This document shows positions 55,448 to 63,999 of a DNA stretch of 64,000 nt, one piece after another. The position numbers and the translations under genes were made by a program. The notes below the pieces were generated by a model that saw nothing but the letters and a program-made list of their open reading frames with translations, was not told where the DNA came from and did no database searches. This DNA comes from CAZOOK01 sp964581385 (lineage in GTDB: Bacteria; Pseudomonadota; Gammaproteobacteria; Nevskiales; Nevskiaceae): positions 1-64,000 of the forward strand of contig CAZOOK010000003.1 in assembly GCA_964581385.1 (NCBI GenBank). The letters are read 5' to 3'. The number at the start of each line of letters is the position of its first letter. Position 1 is the first letter of the stretch.

Positions 55448-57364
55448 ATGGGCATCGTCGCCTATGCCCTTTTCGTGATGGCTGATGCGACGGCCGCCAT
55501 CCCCGCAGCCACTGATGACATATACCTTAAAACCCTGCAAGCCGAAGCCCGAGCACGCAATCTGGCGCGTGATCAGGTCTGGTTGCGGCTGCTGCACGCC
55601 CGTCCAGGACGATTCGGCGGAGTGGAAAGCACGTTCGATTACCCGGATTTCTTTCGCGCAGCAAACGGGAAACACGATCCCACCGCTGAACTCGATGCGA
55701 CGCTTGCATCTTTTTTCAACGATGCAGAAATCGCCGGTGAGCCTTCACAGTGCCGCTACCGGGCGCGCTATCACTGGCTTCGCGAACAACTGAACATTGA
55801 TCCCGCACGCCTGCCGCCGCAACCGTGCGCTCGCTACGACGAATGGATCAGCGCTCTCAACCCAGGACCTCTCGCCGTCGTTTTCGCATCGAACGATCTC
55901 GACAGCCCGTCATCGATGTTCGGACACACGCTGATGCGCGTTGATGCCGCTGACCACGACAGCAAAGAGCGGCTACTGTCCTACGCGGTGAACTACGCCG
56001 CGGACGCGCCCGCGAACAATGCACTGACCTACGCGCTGAAAGGCCTCACCGGCTTTTATCAAGGCTACTACTCGGTGATGCCTTACTACGACAAGGTCAA
56101 GCAATATGAAGGCTTCGATCATCGCGATCTTTGGGAATATCCCCTGCGTCTGACACCGGATCAGCGCACACGAATGATCGAACATCTGTGGGAACTGCGG
56201 GGCGTAGGTAGCGACTATTATTTCTTCAGTGAAAACTGTTCGTATCAATTGCTCGCGCTGATTGAAGCGGCGCGCCCGGATCTGAAACTGACAGATTCGT
56301 TCGAAAAAAATATTCCTTATGCGATACCGATCGACACGGTTCGCGGACTGGCCCGGGCTGGCCTTCTGGAAGAGCCGATCTACCATCCTTCTGAAGCGCG
56401 CAAGTTGCAGTCGATGTACCAGCAACTCGACGCTAGGCAGCAGACCTGGATACTCGATTACGCGCAGGCAAAATCAGATCTGCGTGCATCCGCATACACC
56501 GGCGCGAGTGATGTCGAAAAGGCGCGCATGCTGGAAATCGAGCACCAATACCTTTACCTACAGTTCCAGAACAAGAATCTGCCGCGAAACATTGGCCTAC
56601 CACTCGATCGTGCCGCACTCGTCGCGCGCAGCGGTATTCCGACTGCGTCGAACTTTCAACCTGTCTCCCGCCCGGATATCTCCCCCGACGCCGGACATGG
56701 GAGTGCAAGGCTTTCGCTTGGCCTGCGCGCCGACAACAGCGACCAGGCCGCAGCCGAATTTCGCATACGACCGGCATATCACGATCGTCTCGATCCTACG
56801 GGTGGCTATATGCCGGGGGGAGAAATCGAATTTCTCGATCTCGGATTGCTGGCCCGCCAACACGGGGTTACGGTGGCAGACGTGCACCTGCTCAGCGTGC
56901 AGGCGATTGCGCCGCGGAGCGATACGTTGAAACCATATTCCTGGCAAATTTCAACGGGCCTGCGCCGATATGGAATGGACGCCGTGACGGCGGACGGCGC
57001 TGGTGCCCTTGGTGCGTATCTTGATGGCGGACCGGGCTTGGCCTGGGCACCAACAACGAGTATGCAAGCCTATATCTTCACACTGGCGTCCCTGGATGCG
57101 AATCATGATCTTGCGAAGGACTATGCATTCCAGATGGGTGCTCGCACTGGCGTCGCAGTACAGCCGAACCGGCGGCTCAGTACCCAATTACAGATGGACT
57201 GGCTTGGAGATGTAGCGGGCGGCGGCAGACCGCTCGGAATTCTGCGGTGGGATATGCAGTTGCACCTAGACGCTAACAATGGCCTGCGCGCCGAACTTGC
57301 TTATGGCAACGATCACCGTCGCGAGACCGGCGCCCTCCATCTCTTATGGGAACATTACTTCTGA
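55448..57364 (+). CDS. DUF4105 domain membrane/periplasmic protein
   Basis: A protein of 638 residues (658 from a farther upstream TTG at 55388). A short hydrophobic N-terminus precedes a helical region, then the DUF4105 core with 'LNPGPLAVVFASNDLDSPSS' and 'FGHTLMRVD', and 'DYYFFSENCSYQLLALIEAA'. The C-terminal third looks like outer-membrane beta strands ('LSLGLRADNSDQAAAEFRI', 'AYGNDHRRETGALHLL'). The function is unknown. I place the start at ATG 55448, downstream of the terminator; ATG 55400 would give a more basic signal region, so the start is uncertain. Confidence 0.75.
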   Translation: MGIVAYALFVMADATAAIPAATDDIYLKTLQAEARARNLARDQVWLRLLHARPGRFGGVESTFDYPDFFRAANGKHDPTAELDATLASFFNDAEIAGEPSQCRYRARYHWLREQLNIDPARLPPQPCARYDEWISALNPGPLAVVFASNDLDSPSSMFGHTLMRVDAADHDSKERLLSYAVNYAADAPANNALTYALKGLTGFYQGYYSVMPYYDKVKQYEGFDHRDLWEYPLRLTPDQRTRMIEHLWELRGVGSDYYFFSENCSYQLLALIEAARPDLKLTDSFEKNIPYAIPIDTVRGLARAGLLEEPIYHPSEARKLQSMYQQLDARQQTWILDYAQAKSDLRASAYTGASDVEKARMLEIEHQYLYLQFQNKNLPRNIGLPLDRAALVARSGIPTASNFQPVSRPDISPDAGHGSARLSLGLRADNSDQAAAEFRIRPAYHDRLDPTGGYMPGGEIEFLDLGLLARQHGVTVADVHLLSVQAIAPRSDTLKPYSWQISTGLRRYGMDAVTADGAGALGAYLDGGPGLAWAPTTSMQAYIFTLASLDANHDLAKDYAFQMGARTGVAVQPNRRLSTQLQMDWLGDVAGGGRPLGILRWDMQLHLDANNGLRAELAYGNDHRRETGALHLLWEHYF

Positions 57365-57375
57365 CTGCAGAACAG

Positions 57376-57402
57376 AAAAAGCGCCGTTCGAGCCGGCGCT
57401 TT
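57376..57402 (-). terminator. Rho-independent terminator of the trmD operon
   Basis: On the minus strand: AAAGCGCCG, loop GCTCGAA, CGGCGCTTTTTCTG. The 9-bp stem with T tract lies between convergent DUF4105 and rplS, and may also act weakly on the plus strand. Confidence 0.8.
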
Positions 57403-57439
57403 CTTGATACTTATGCCGGCGCGAAACCGGCACTCCAAT

Positions 57440-57790
57440 TCAGCTGAGCTTTTCCTTGATGCGCGCTGCCTTGCCGGCGCGATCGCGCAGGAAGTACAGC
57501 TTTGAGCGCACGACATCGCCGCGACGCTTGACGAGGATCTCGGCAACCTGCGGGCTGTAAGTCTGGAACACGCGCTCGACGCCCTCACCGTGCGACACCT
57601 TGCGCACGGTAAACGCGGAGTTGACGCCACGATTGCGCTTGGCAATGACGACGCCTTCGAACGCCTGCAAGCGCTCGCGGTCGCCTTCCTTGACCTTCAC
57701 CTTGACTTCAACGGTGTCGCCGGCGCGGAAATCCGGGACCTTCTTCGACTGCATCTGTTCCGCGTCAATCTGTTGGATGATCGTGCTCAT
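57440..57790 (-). CDS. rplS: 50S ribosomal protein L19
   Basis: A 116-residue L19 at the 30S-50S interface. It shows 'PDFRAGDTVEVKVKVKEGDR', 'QAFEGVVIAKRNRGVNSAFT' and 'RRGDVVRSKLYFLRDRAGKA', all family-typical. Its start overlaps the trmD stop (ATGA), the last gene of the rpsP-rimM-trmD-rplS operon. Confidence 0.98.
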   Translation of the reverse strand: MSTIIQQIDAEQMQSKKVPDFRAGDTVEVKVKVKEGDRERLQAFEGVVIAKRNRGVNSAFTVRKVSHGEGVERVFQTYSPQVAEILVKRRGDVVRSKLYFLRDRAGKAARIKEKLS

Positions 57791-58545
57791 GATTGCCTCT
57801 CTCTGCCCTTCGTTTCGGGCGCTTCCGCGATAAATTCCCGCAACAGGCGGGTCTGTTCCTCATTCAATTCCAGTCCTTCGAGCAGTTCTGGCCGCCGCAG
57901 CCAGGTGCGCCCCAAAGCCTGTTTCAACCGCCAGCGCGCGACTTTGGCATGGTCGCCGCACAACAACACATCCGGCACCGCCTCATCGCGCCAGATTTCC
58001 GGCCGCGAATAGTGCGGATGATCGAACAGTCCCGCCGAAAACGAATCCTGTTCAGCTGACTGCTCATCGCCCAACACACCCGGCAACAGCCGTGCGATAC
58101 CGTCGATCGCCACCATCGCCGCTAACTCGCCGCCGGACAGGACATAGTCACCAAGCGACAATTCCAGATCGACCCGCGCCGCAGCGCGCTCGTCGATACC
58201 CTCGTAGCGGCCGCAGACAAAAATCAGCGCGGCTTCTTGCGCCAGCCGCCGCAACAACGGCTGCGTAAGCTTTTCACCCTGCGGACTCAGCAGAATCGCC
58301 TTTGCCGCCGGCAGCTCCGTACGCGCAGCCTCCAGCGCGTTCACTAGCGGTTCCGCCTGCATCACCATGCCCGGCCCACCGCCGTAGGGCCGATCATCGA
58401 CCCGCCGATTGCGATCCGCACTGTAGTCGCGAATCTGCCGCATCGTCAGCTGTAAGGCACCGCTTTCCGCAGCGCGCCTCGGCATGCCGTGGGCAATTAC
58501 CTCGCTCACCAGTTCCGGAAACAACGTCAGGACGTCAATCCGCAT
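57787..58545 (-). CDS. trmD: tRNA (guanine-N1)-methyltransferase
   Basis: Methylates G37 next to the anticodon, preventing frameshifts. The 252-residue SPOUT enzyme has MRIDVLTLFPE, 'DDRPYGGGPGMVM', 'LLSPQGEKLTQPL', the trefoil-knot SAM site 'FVCGRYEGIDERA' and 'GDYVLSGGELAAMV'. It is coupled to rplS and is the third gene of the operon. Confidence 0.97.
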   Translation of the reverse strand: MRIDVLTLFPELVSEVIAHGMPRRAAESGALQLTMRQIRDYSADRNRRVDDRPYGGGPGMVMQAEPLVNALEAARTELPAAKAILLSPQGEKLTQPLLRRLAQEAALIFVCGRYEGIDERAAARVDLELSLGDYVLSGGELAAMVAIDGIARLLPGVLGDEQSAEQDSFSAGLFDHPHYSRPEIWRDEAVPDVLLCGDHAKVARWRLKQALGRTWLRRPELLEGLELNEEQTRLLREFIAEAPETKGRERQS

Positions 58546-58575
58546 CGCGACGTCCTCCTTCGCGCCCTTGCGAGC

Positions 58576-59100
58576 TCAATAATCCGGTTCCCAGTCGGCG
58601 ACAATCACGCCACCATCCAGATCCACGTTTTGGATGATCGGTCCGCGGACGAAAGGGATCAGCCGCTTCACACCACCATCCCCGACAACAAGCACATCCT
58701 GTGCGCCATTGTCGACCAAATTCTCCACGGTACCGAGCCGCGCGCCAGATACCGATTTCACTTCCAGACCGATCAGATCAGCCCAGTAATAGCTGCCTCG
58801 CGGCGCCGCCGGCAGCAATGAGCGCTCGACCTGAATCTCCGCACCAACCAAGCGCGCCGCCACATCTCGATCACAGATCGGAATACCACCGGCGTCGCCA
58901 AGCTGCGCCACGAACCCGATTCCCTGCTGCCGGACCTCGATCACGGACGCTTGGTAAGGGTCGCCACCTGCAATCCACCAGGACCGATAGCCGATCAGGT
59001 TATCCGGCGGCCGGCTATACGACTGAATCCGTAACCAGCCGCGGATACCGAAAACACCGGCAATACGTCCCAGCGTGACGCGGCGTTCCGCCGGCACCAC
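58576..59100 (-). CDS. rimM: ribosome maturation factor RimM
   Basis: Binds S19 during 30S maturation. The 174-residue form starting at GTG 59100 gives 'MVPAERRVTLGRIAGVFGIRG', the usual N-terminus; a longer frame continues upstream into rpsP and is rejected. The PRC-barrel domain with 'YYWADLIGLEV', 'LGTVENLVDNGAQDVLVV' and 'LIPFVRGPIIQNVDLDGG' is complete. The rpsP stop is 9 bases upstream. Confidence 0.95.
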   Translation of the reverse strand: MVPAERRVTLGRIAGVFGIRGWLRIQSYSRPPDNLIGYRSWWIAGGDPYQASVIEVRQQGIGFVAQLGDAGGIPICDRDVAARLVGAEIQVERSLLPAAPRGSYYWADLIGLEVKSVSGARLGTVENLVDNGAQDVLVVGDGGVKRLIPFVRGPIIQNVDLDGGVIVADWEPDY

Positions 59101-59108
59101 CGCAGCCG

Positions 59109-59369
59109 TCAGACCGTCTTCGCTTCCGCCGCCGGGGCGATCTTCAGCAGATGGGCGACGCGATCGGAAACTTGCGCGCCTTGCTGCTTCCAATAGTCCA
59201 CACGCGGATGATCCAGTACCAGAGGCTTGTCGGCACCGCGCGCATTCGGGTTGTAGTATCCAAGGCGCTCAATAAAGCGGCCATCGCGCGAGGAACGGCT
59301 CTCAGTCGCGACGACGTGATAAAACGGCCGCTTTTTAGCGCCGGCGCGAGCCAGACGAATCTTTACCAT
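59109..59369 (-). CDS. rpsP: 30S ribosomal protein S16
   Basis: An 86-residue S16, first gene of the trmD operon. It starts 'MVKIRLARAGAKKRPFYHVV' and contains 'RDGRFIERLGYYNP', as in all bacterial S16. A long leader upstream (to about 59610) should contain the operon promoter. Confidence 0.97.
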   Translation of the reverse strand: MVKIRLARAGAKKRPFYHVVATESRSSRDGRFIERLGYYNPNARGADKPLVLDHPRVDYWKQQGAQVSDRVAHLLKIAPAAEAKTV

Positions 59370-59613
59370 GATTTAAATTCCGGAAAACAGACAGCGCACA
59401 GACGCGCGAAGCGCAGCATTTTAGCCGCTTGGCGGCAAATTAGGAAGAAGCCGTCTCACCGAATAAGCGGCGGAGTCGGAATGGATCAAACGCTTGGTCT
59501 GCCAAAAGCAGTTGCCAACTCTTCTGGCTCTTAACCATATCGGACAAAACATCGGCTTCCTTTCCGGTCCGCGCCGAAAGCGATAACAGATGCGTTGTTT
59601 GAGGTTCCGCCAA

Positions 59614-59889
59614 TCAGCAGGGATTCAACTTCCCGATCTGGCGCACCGCATCATCGACCAGGAATGCGACTTCTTCACTGAGCGGGCGGATATAGCGAGC
59701 ATCGGGACGGCGCGGATAACGAGGTTCCACTGCGGTCGCACTCTCTTCCTGATTGCAGTGGATTCTGATCCACCCTTGCAGGTCGGCAACAACTGCTCGC
59801 AACTGCGGATCCGAGGGAAATACTTTTTGCAAACCCAGGCAACCGTTAAGCGCTCTCGAAAAGACTTGCAGATGCTCGCTGCTGATCAT
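59614..59889 (-). CDS. small hypothetical protein
   Basis: A 91-residue frame on the minus strand, ATG at 59889. The protein composition looks coding: helical N-terminal half ('EHLQVFSRALNGCLGLQKVF'), Trp/Arg-rich middle, and an Asp/Glu/Arg-rich end ('LSEEVAFLVDDAVRQIG'). No ribosome-binding site of note and no family recognised. It lies between rpsP and the AT-rich gap. Plausible but unproven. Confidence 0.4.
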   Translation of the reverse strand: MISSEHLQVFSRALNGCLGLQKVFPSDPQLRAVVADLQGWIRIHCNQEESATAVEPRYPRRPDARYIRPLSEEVAFLVDDAVRQIGKLNPC

Positions 59890-60280
59890 TGCCGGAACTC
59901 CGTGGCCATCGCTCGAGGGAAACGCTTCTTATCATTTCCTTCAATCCTTCTTCCACCTCGATTATCCCGGATGGTTACGGCGACATTAGTTGAAGAAATG
60001 CTTCCAAGCATCTGCTTTCGAATGCTTTACGATTATTGGCACAAAAAATGGACTGAATCCAAACGGGCAAAAAATTTTCCGGAAAATTTTTCGCGATATC
60101 CGCCAATTAGGAAATAACAGCAACATCCGTGATGCCTTTCACAAATACGTCTGTCGAATGCTTTTCCTGTTGTTCTATTCCGATGAAAATTCCGAGTCTT
60201 CTGCGCGAAAAATTTTCAGGACCGCGCATAAGCAATATTTTTATGCGCGCGCCCGTCCGCAGACGCTCTGCAGCGCGTGC
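59890..60280. other. AT-rich intergenic region with palindromes
   Basis: About 390 bases, unusually AT-rich, between the small hypothetical gene and the ppiD stop. It contains a perfect 22-bp palindrome and a 14-bp inverted repeat pair (60082-60095 with 60204-60217). An open frame (59990-60313, plus strand) has an odd composition and is rejected as a gene. Confidence 0.5.
60070..60091. repeat. perfect 22-bp AT-rich palindrome
   Basis: AAAAATTTTCCGG followed by AAAATTTTT: the whole 22 bases equal their own reverse complement. Part of it (GAAAATTTTTCGCG, 60082-60095) recurs inverted at 60204-60217 as CGCGAAAAATTTTC. Candidate protein-binding site. Confidence 0.8.
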
Positions 60281-62212
60281 TCACTCCGGAGCCGTTTCGC
60301 CCTGAGACTGTGATGGATCAGCCAGTATCCTGACGCCTAGCTTGTCTTGCAGCACCGTACGATAAGCCTCGAACTCCGCCCCACCCTCACCGTCGCGAAG
60401 ATTGCTTGCGATACGCTTGCTATCGGGATCTTCGGCTGCGGCCACGGCCGGCGTCTTCACTGACTGCAGCGCTACCACCGCAATTGCATCCTGCGGCAAA
60501 GAAGCACGGCCGACGCTGACAGCGCCGATTGCTGGGCGTGGTAGCCTGAACACTTCGGTCAACAACGCTGCATCACCCCCCTGCTGAGTCCGCTCGGCAT
60601 CGTTGACTGTCATGACAGCAAGCCCCTGCAACTTGCCGAAAGCGTCTAGCGACTGGCCCTGTTTCAATGCCGCCTGGAACGCATCGGCGAGCGCCGCGAC
60701 TTTTGCCTTAGCGCCTTCATTCTTGATCTGATCGCGAATCTGCGCGCTGACTTCATCGAAGCTCAGTTGCCGCGGAGCTTCTTGCGCGAGCTTACGGACT
60801 ACGACAAGCGTATTCGGGCCTGTTTGCAACGGCTTACTGTTCTCGCCGTCACTGAGCACACCACCGGAAAACGCCGCGTCGCGAACCGCTGGAGTTTTCG
60901 CAATGCCGTCTGCACTTGTGCGCGTCAGCCAGTCTGTGGTTTGCACCGGAAGATCAAGCGCTTTGGCGACGGGATCAAGCGACGAAGGATTCTCGAACGC
61001 CACTTGTTCAAGCTTGTCAGCCGCATCCTGGAAACGCTGCGCAGTATCTTTCTTCTGAAATTCGTCGACGAGCTGCTTCTGCACCTCGGCATCGTCAAAC
61101 GACTTCACCTTCGCAGCGTGGACATCGTCGAGCTTGATGATATGCCAGCCATACGGTGACTCGATGGGGTCACTGATTTCACCGGGTTTCATCGCGAACA
61201 ACGCCGACTCGAATGCCGGTACCATCATCCCGCGACGTACCCAGCCGAGATCACCGCCAGCGGATTTCGATCCCGGATCATCCGACTCGATCTTTGCAAG
61301 ACCGGCGAAATCACCGCCCTGCTTGAGTTTCGTCGCAAGTTCAGCCGCCTTCTTCCGCGAAACTTCCTTGTCAGCACCGAATTTGATCAGGATGTGCTGC
61401 GCTTGCCGCTCCTCGGTTATCGAGAAACGAGTCGACTTCTGAGCTTCGTAAATCACCTTCAGCACATCCGCTGACGGCGTCGCGGGCTTTGGCAGCTTAT
61501 CCAGCGCAAGCTCCACGTACGCGAGCTTCACCCGCTCTGGGGAAAGATACTGATCCTTGTGCGCGTCATACTGAGCGTGCATCTGTGCATCGTTGACATC
61601 GACCTGCCCGAGATACTTCGACGGCTCAATGCGCACGTATTTAAAGCTGCGCTGCTCATGCTCCACCTGCCGCTCTACGCTAACGCTTCCAGCACCGACG
61701 AAAGCACTGCCAGAAATCGCATCACGCAGCTGATCGGACGTCAGGCTGTTGCGAACCTGTGCTTCGAACCCATCTGGGGCTTGACCGCGAGCTGCCAGCG
61801 CCTGATGGTATGCGTCGGCAGAAAACGCCCCGTCCTTCTGAAACGCGGGAACAGCACGAATCTGGTCGAGTAACTGTGCATCAGACGTCTGGTAGCCCGC
61901 TTTGCGCGCAAATTCGCGCAGCGCGGTGTCCTCGATCATATGATCCAGTACACCCTTGCGAAAACGCGGCGTATTAAGCATTTCCGGGCGGAAATTCTCG
62001 CGCATCATTTGCGCGAACTGTTGATATTGCTGTTCGTACTCGCGTCGGTACTGTGACTGAGTAATCTTGATTCCCGCCACTTCGGCAACCGTCGGATCGG
62101 TGCCGCCGCCACGGAAAGACTGGATGCCCCAAAACGCGAACGGCACCACAATCATGAGAACCACGACCCAGATGATGGGACCCGTGAGACGGTCGCGGAT
62201 TGTTTGCAGCAT
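60281..62212 (-). CDS. ppiD: periplasmic folding chaperone PpiD
   Basis: Membrane-anchored periplasmic chaperone that helps proteins leaving the Sec translocon. The 643-residue protein has an N-terminal anchor (about 14-32, 'IIWVVVLMIVVPFAFWG'), a SurA-like N-terminal region, one parvulin domain ('QAQHILIKFG', 'SAGGDLGWVRRGMMVPAFE', 'SPYGWHIIKLDDV') and a long helical C-terminus. ATG at 62212 (MLQTIRDRL) is preceded by AAGGAAA and matches the family start; the frame opens farther upstream. It follows the lon-hupB-tRNA region, the standard order. Confidence 0.94.
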   Translation of the reverse strand: MLQTIRDRLTGPIIWVVVLMIVVPFAFWGIQSFRGGGTDPTVAEVAGIKITQSQYRREYEQQYQQFAQMMRENFRPEMLNTPRFRKGVLDHMIEDTALREFARKAGYQTSDAQLLDQIRAVPAFQKDGAFSADAYHQALAARGQAPDGFEAQVRNSLTSDQLRDAISGSAFVGAGSVSVERQVEHEQRSFKYVRIEPSKYLGQVDVNDAQMHAQYDAHKDQYLSPERVKLAYVELALDKLPKPATPSADVLKVIYEAQKSTRFSITEERQAQHILIKFGADKEVSRKKAAELATKLKQGGDFAGLAKIESDDPGSKSAGGDLGWVRRGMMVPAFESALFAMKPGEISDPIESPYGWHIIKLDDVHAAKVKSFDDAEVQKQLVDEFQKKDTAQRFQDAADKLEQVAFENPSSLDPVAKALDLPVQTTDWLTRTSADGIAKTPAVRDAAFSGGVLSDGENSKPLQTGPNTLVVVRKLAQEAPRQLSFDEVSAQIRDQIKNEGAKAKVAALADAFQAALKQGQSLDAFGKLQGLAVMTVNDAERTQQGGDAALLTEVFRLPRPAIGAVSVGRASLPQDAIAVVALQSVKTPAVAAAEDPDSKRIASNLRDGEGGAEFEAYRTVLQDKLGVRILADPSQSQGETAPE

Positions 62213-62383
62213 TTCAGTTTCCTTCCCGCATATGAGTTTGCGCGTTCGGCGCTTTCTGCGCCCAGCCGTGTCGCGGCTTTTCGCAATATTATCCAGCCTC
62301 GTCACGGCATCGCAGCGGCGCGAATCGCACTTCCACTGTCCGCACTGCACCTGAGCCGTGAAATGCGACGGCAGAGTTTACAT

Positions 62384-62414
62384 AAAAAAAACGAGGGTAC
62401 TCGCGAGAGCACCC
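62384..62414 (-). terminator. Rho-independent terminator after tRNA-Asp
   Basis: On the minus strand: GGGTGCTC, loop TCGC, GAGTACCC with one G-U pair, then a run of eight T (62384-62391). It ends the tRNA-Val/tRNA-Asp transcript before ppiD. Confidence 0.75.
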
Positions 62415-62432
62415 CCGACAGAGTGATTGAAA

Positions 62433-62509
62433 TGGCGGAGCGGACGGGACTCGAACCCGCGACCCCCGGCGTGACAGGCCGGTATTCTAACCAACTGAAC
62501 TACCGCTCC
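62433..62509 (-). tRNA. tRNA-Asp (GTC)
   Basis: A 77-nucleotide cloverleaf. The acceptor GGAGCGG pairs with CCGCTCC, the anticodon loop is CTGTCAC (anticodon GTC), the T arm is GCGGGTTCGAGTCCCGT, and CCA is encoded. Ten bases downstream of tRNA-Val. Confidence 0.96.
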
Positions 62510-62519
62510 GCGCGATTAC

Positions 62520-62595
62520 TGGTGGGTGCTGACGGGCTCGAACCGCCGACCCCCGCCTTGTAAGGGCGATGCTCTACCAACTGAGCTAAGCACCC
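62520..62595 (-). tRNA. tRNA-Val (TAC)
   Basis: A 76-nucleotide cloverleaf. The acceptor GGGTGCT pairs with AGCACCC, the anticodon loop is CTTACAA (anticodon TAC), the T arm contains GGTTCGAGCC, and CCA is encoded. Located between hupB and tRNA-Asp. Confidence 0.96.
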
Positions 62596-62604
62596 CGGCG
62601 GATC

Positions 62605-62648
62605 TTAAACAAAGACGCCCGCAGAGCTCTCTATTTTACTGCGTCTTT
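62605..62648 (-). terminator. terminator-like stem overlapping the hupB 3' end
   Basis: On the minus strand AAAGACGC, inside the last hupB codons, pairs with GCGTCTTT downstream, followed by GTTT. The loop holds the palindrome AGAGCTCT. It resembles an intrinsic terminator whose left arm is coding sequence. Confidence 0.5.
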
Positions 62649-62903
62649 AAACGCCTTGCCAGCCTTGAACGCCGGATTTTTGCTGGCCGCGATCTTGACG
62701 ATCGCGCCGGTTCTCGGATTGCGCCCATTGCGTGCGGCGCGTTTGCGAACTACGAATGTGCCAAAACCCACCAATGAGACCTTTTCGTTTTTCTTGAGTG
62801 CCTTCCCAACCACTTCGATAAAAGCGTCAAGCGCGCGGGTGGCGTCGGCCTTGGAAATGTCGGCCTTATCGGCAACCGCGTTGATCAGTTCTGCCTTGTT
62901 CAT
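62631..62903 (-). CDS. hupB: DNA-binding protein HU-beta
   Basis: Nucleoid protein HU, 90 residues. It starts 'MNKAELINAVADKADISKAD', contains the DNA-binding arm 'FGTFVVRKRAARNGRNPRTG' and ends 'AFKAGKAFKDAVK'. It lies between lon and the tRNA pair, the conserved gammaproteobacterial position, and probably has its own promoter in the 280-base gap upstream. Confidence 0.97.
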   Translation of the reverse strand: MNKAELINAVADKADISKADATRALDAFIEVVGKALKKNEKVSLVGFGTFVVRKRAARNGRNPRTGAIVKIAASKNPAFKAGKAFKDAVK

Positions 62904-63183
62904 TGCGAATGGATTCCTTGATTGTGGACTGGCTTGTTGCCGTCAATGAAATTTGTACCTGTCGTACTCGCCATTCCGCCAACCCCGCCCAGAGCGGAGA
63001 CAGCGCGAGAAGATTTGCAGCCCAAGTGCGGAAACGAGCCCGCGAGTTATACCAAGCGTACTCCGCAAGCGTCAACGAATTTCCAGTGTTTCCGCCGAAC
63101 GTCGAATGCGCAGAAAACTTTCACGGAAACACGCATGCGACGGATACGCTACAAACACGCATCCGCCGCACGCGCTTCACGCT

Positions 63184-63999
63184 TCAGTGCGGACGTAAAG
63201 CTTCAGTCGACGGCGCTGGTGCGGAGGCCCCGCCCTCGACCGCCGGCTTCGGCTCCGGCATACGCTCGAGCGCGAGCTTCAGCACGTCCTCGACCCAACG
63301 CACCGGTATCACTTCAAGCTTGCTCTTGATGACATCAGGAATATCGACGAGATCCTTTACATTTTCTTGCGGAATAATCGCAGTGCGGATACCGCCGCGC
63401 AGCGCCGCGAGCAATTTTTCCTTGAGCCCGCCGATCGGCAGTACTTCGCCGCGCAAGGTAATCTCGCCCGTCATCGCGACATCGGCGCGCACCGGAATCT
63501 GTGTCAGTGCGGAGACCAGCGCTGTGCACATCGCAATGCCTGCGGACGGACCATCCTTTGGTGTCGCGCCTTCCGGCACGTGCACGTGGAGATCGTTCTT
63601 TTGATAGAAATCCGGATCGATACCGAATGCCTTCGCGCGCGCGCGCACGACGGTGAGCGCGGCCTGAATCGATTCCTGCATCACCGTACCGAGACTGCCG
63701 GTCTGCGAGAGTTTGCCTTTGCCCGGCGTCAGTGCCGCCTCGATCGACAACAGATCACCGCCGACTTCCGTCCACGCGAGGCCGGTAACCTGCCCGACCT
63801 GATTCTTCTCTTCGGCGCGGCCGAAACGATAACGTTCCACACCGAGATACTTGTCGAGATTCTTGTCGGTGACACGCACCGTCTTTTCTTTCGGCTTGAG
63901 CAAAATCTGTTTGACGACCTTGCGCGCGATCTTGCTGATCTCGCGTTCCAGACTGCGCACACCGGCTTCGCGCGTATACACGCGGATGATTGCGCGCAA
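63184..63999 (-). CDS. lon: Lon protease, C-terminal part (cut by window edge)
   Basis: The last 271 residues of the ATP-dependent protease Lon; the 5' part lies beyond the right edge. The lid region ('YTREAGVRSLEREISKIARK') is followed by the proteolytic domain, with the catalytic Ser in 'GATPKDGPSAGIAM' and the Lys of the Ser-Lys dyad in 'IGGLKEKLLAALRGG'. The tail is rich in Pro/Ala/Glu. lon directly precedes hupB. Confidence 0.97.
   Translation of the reverse strand: MRAIIRVYTREAGVRSLEREISKIARKVVKQILLKPKEKTVRVTDKNLDKYLGVERYRFGRAEEKNQVGQVTGLAWTEVGGDLLSIEAALTPGKGKLSQTGSLGTVMQESIQAALTVVRARAKAFGIDPDFYQKNDLHVHVPEGATPKDGPSAGIAMCTALVSALTQIPVRADVAMTGEITLRGEVLPIGGLKEKLLAALRGGIRTAIIPQENVKDLVDIPDVIKSKLEVIPVRWVEDVLKLALERMPEPKPAVEGGASAPAPSTEALRPH

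Noticed and set aside
59990..60313. 107-codon plus-strand frame in the AT-rich gap
   Set aside because: It begins without a clear ribosome-binding site, overlaps palindromes and ends inside ppiD antisense; composition is not protein-like at its end.
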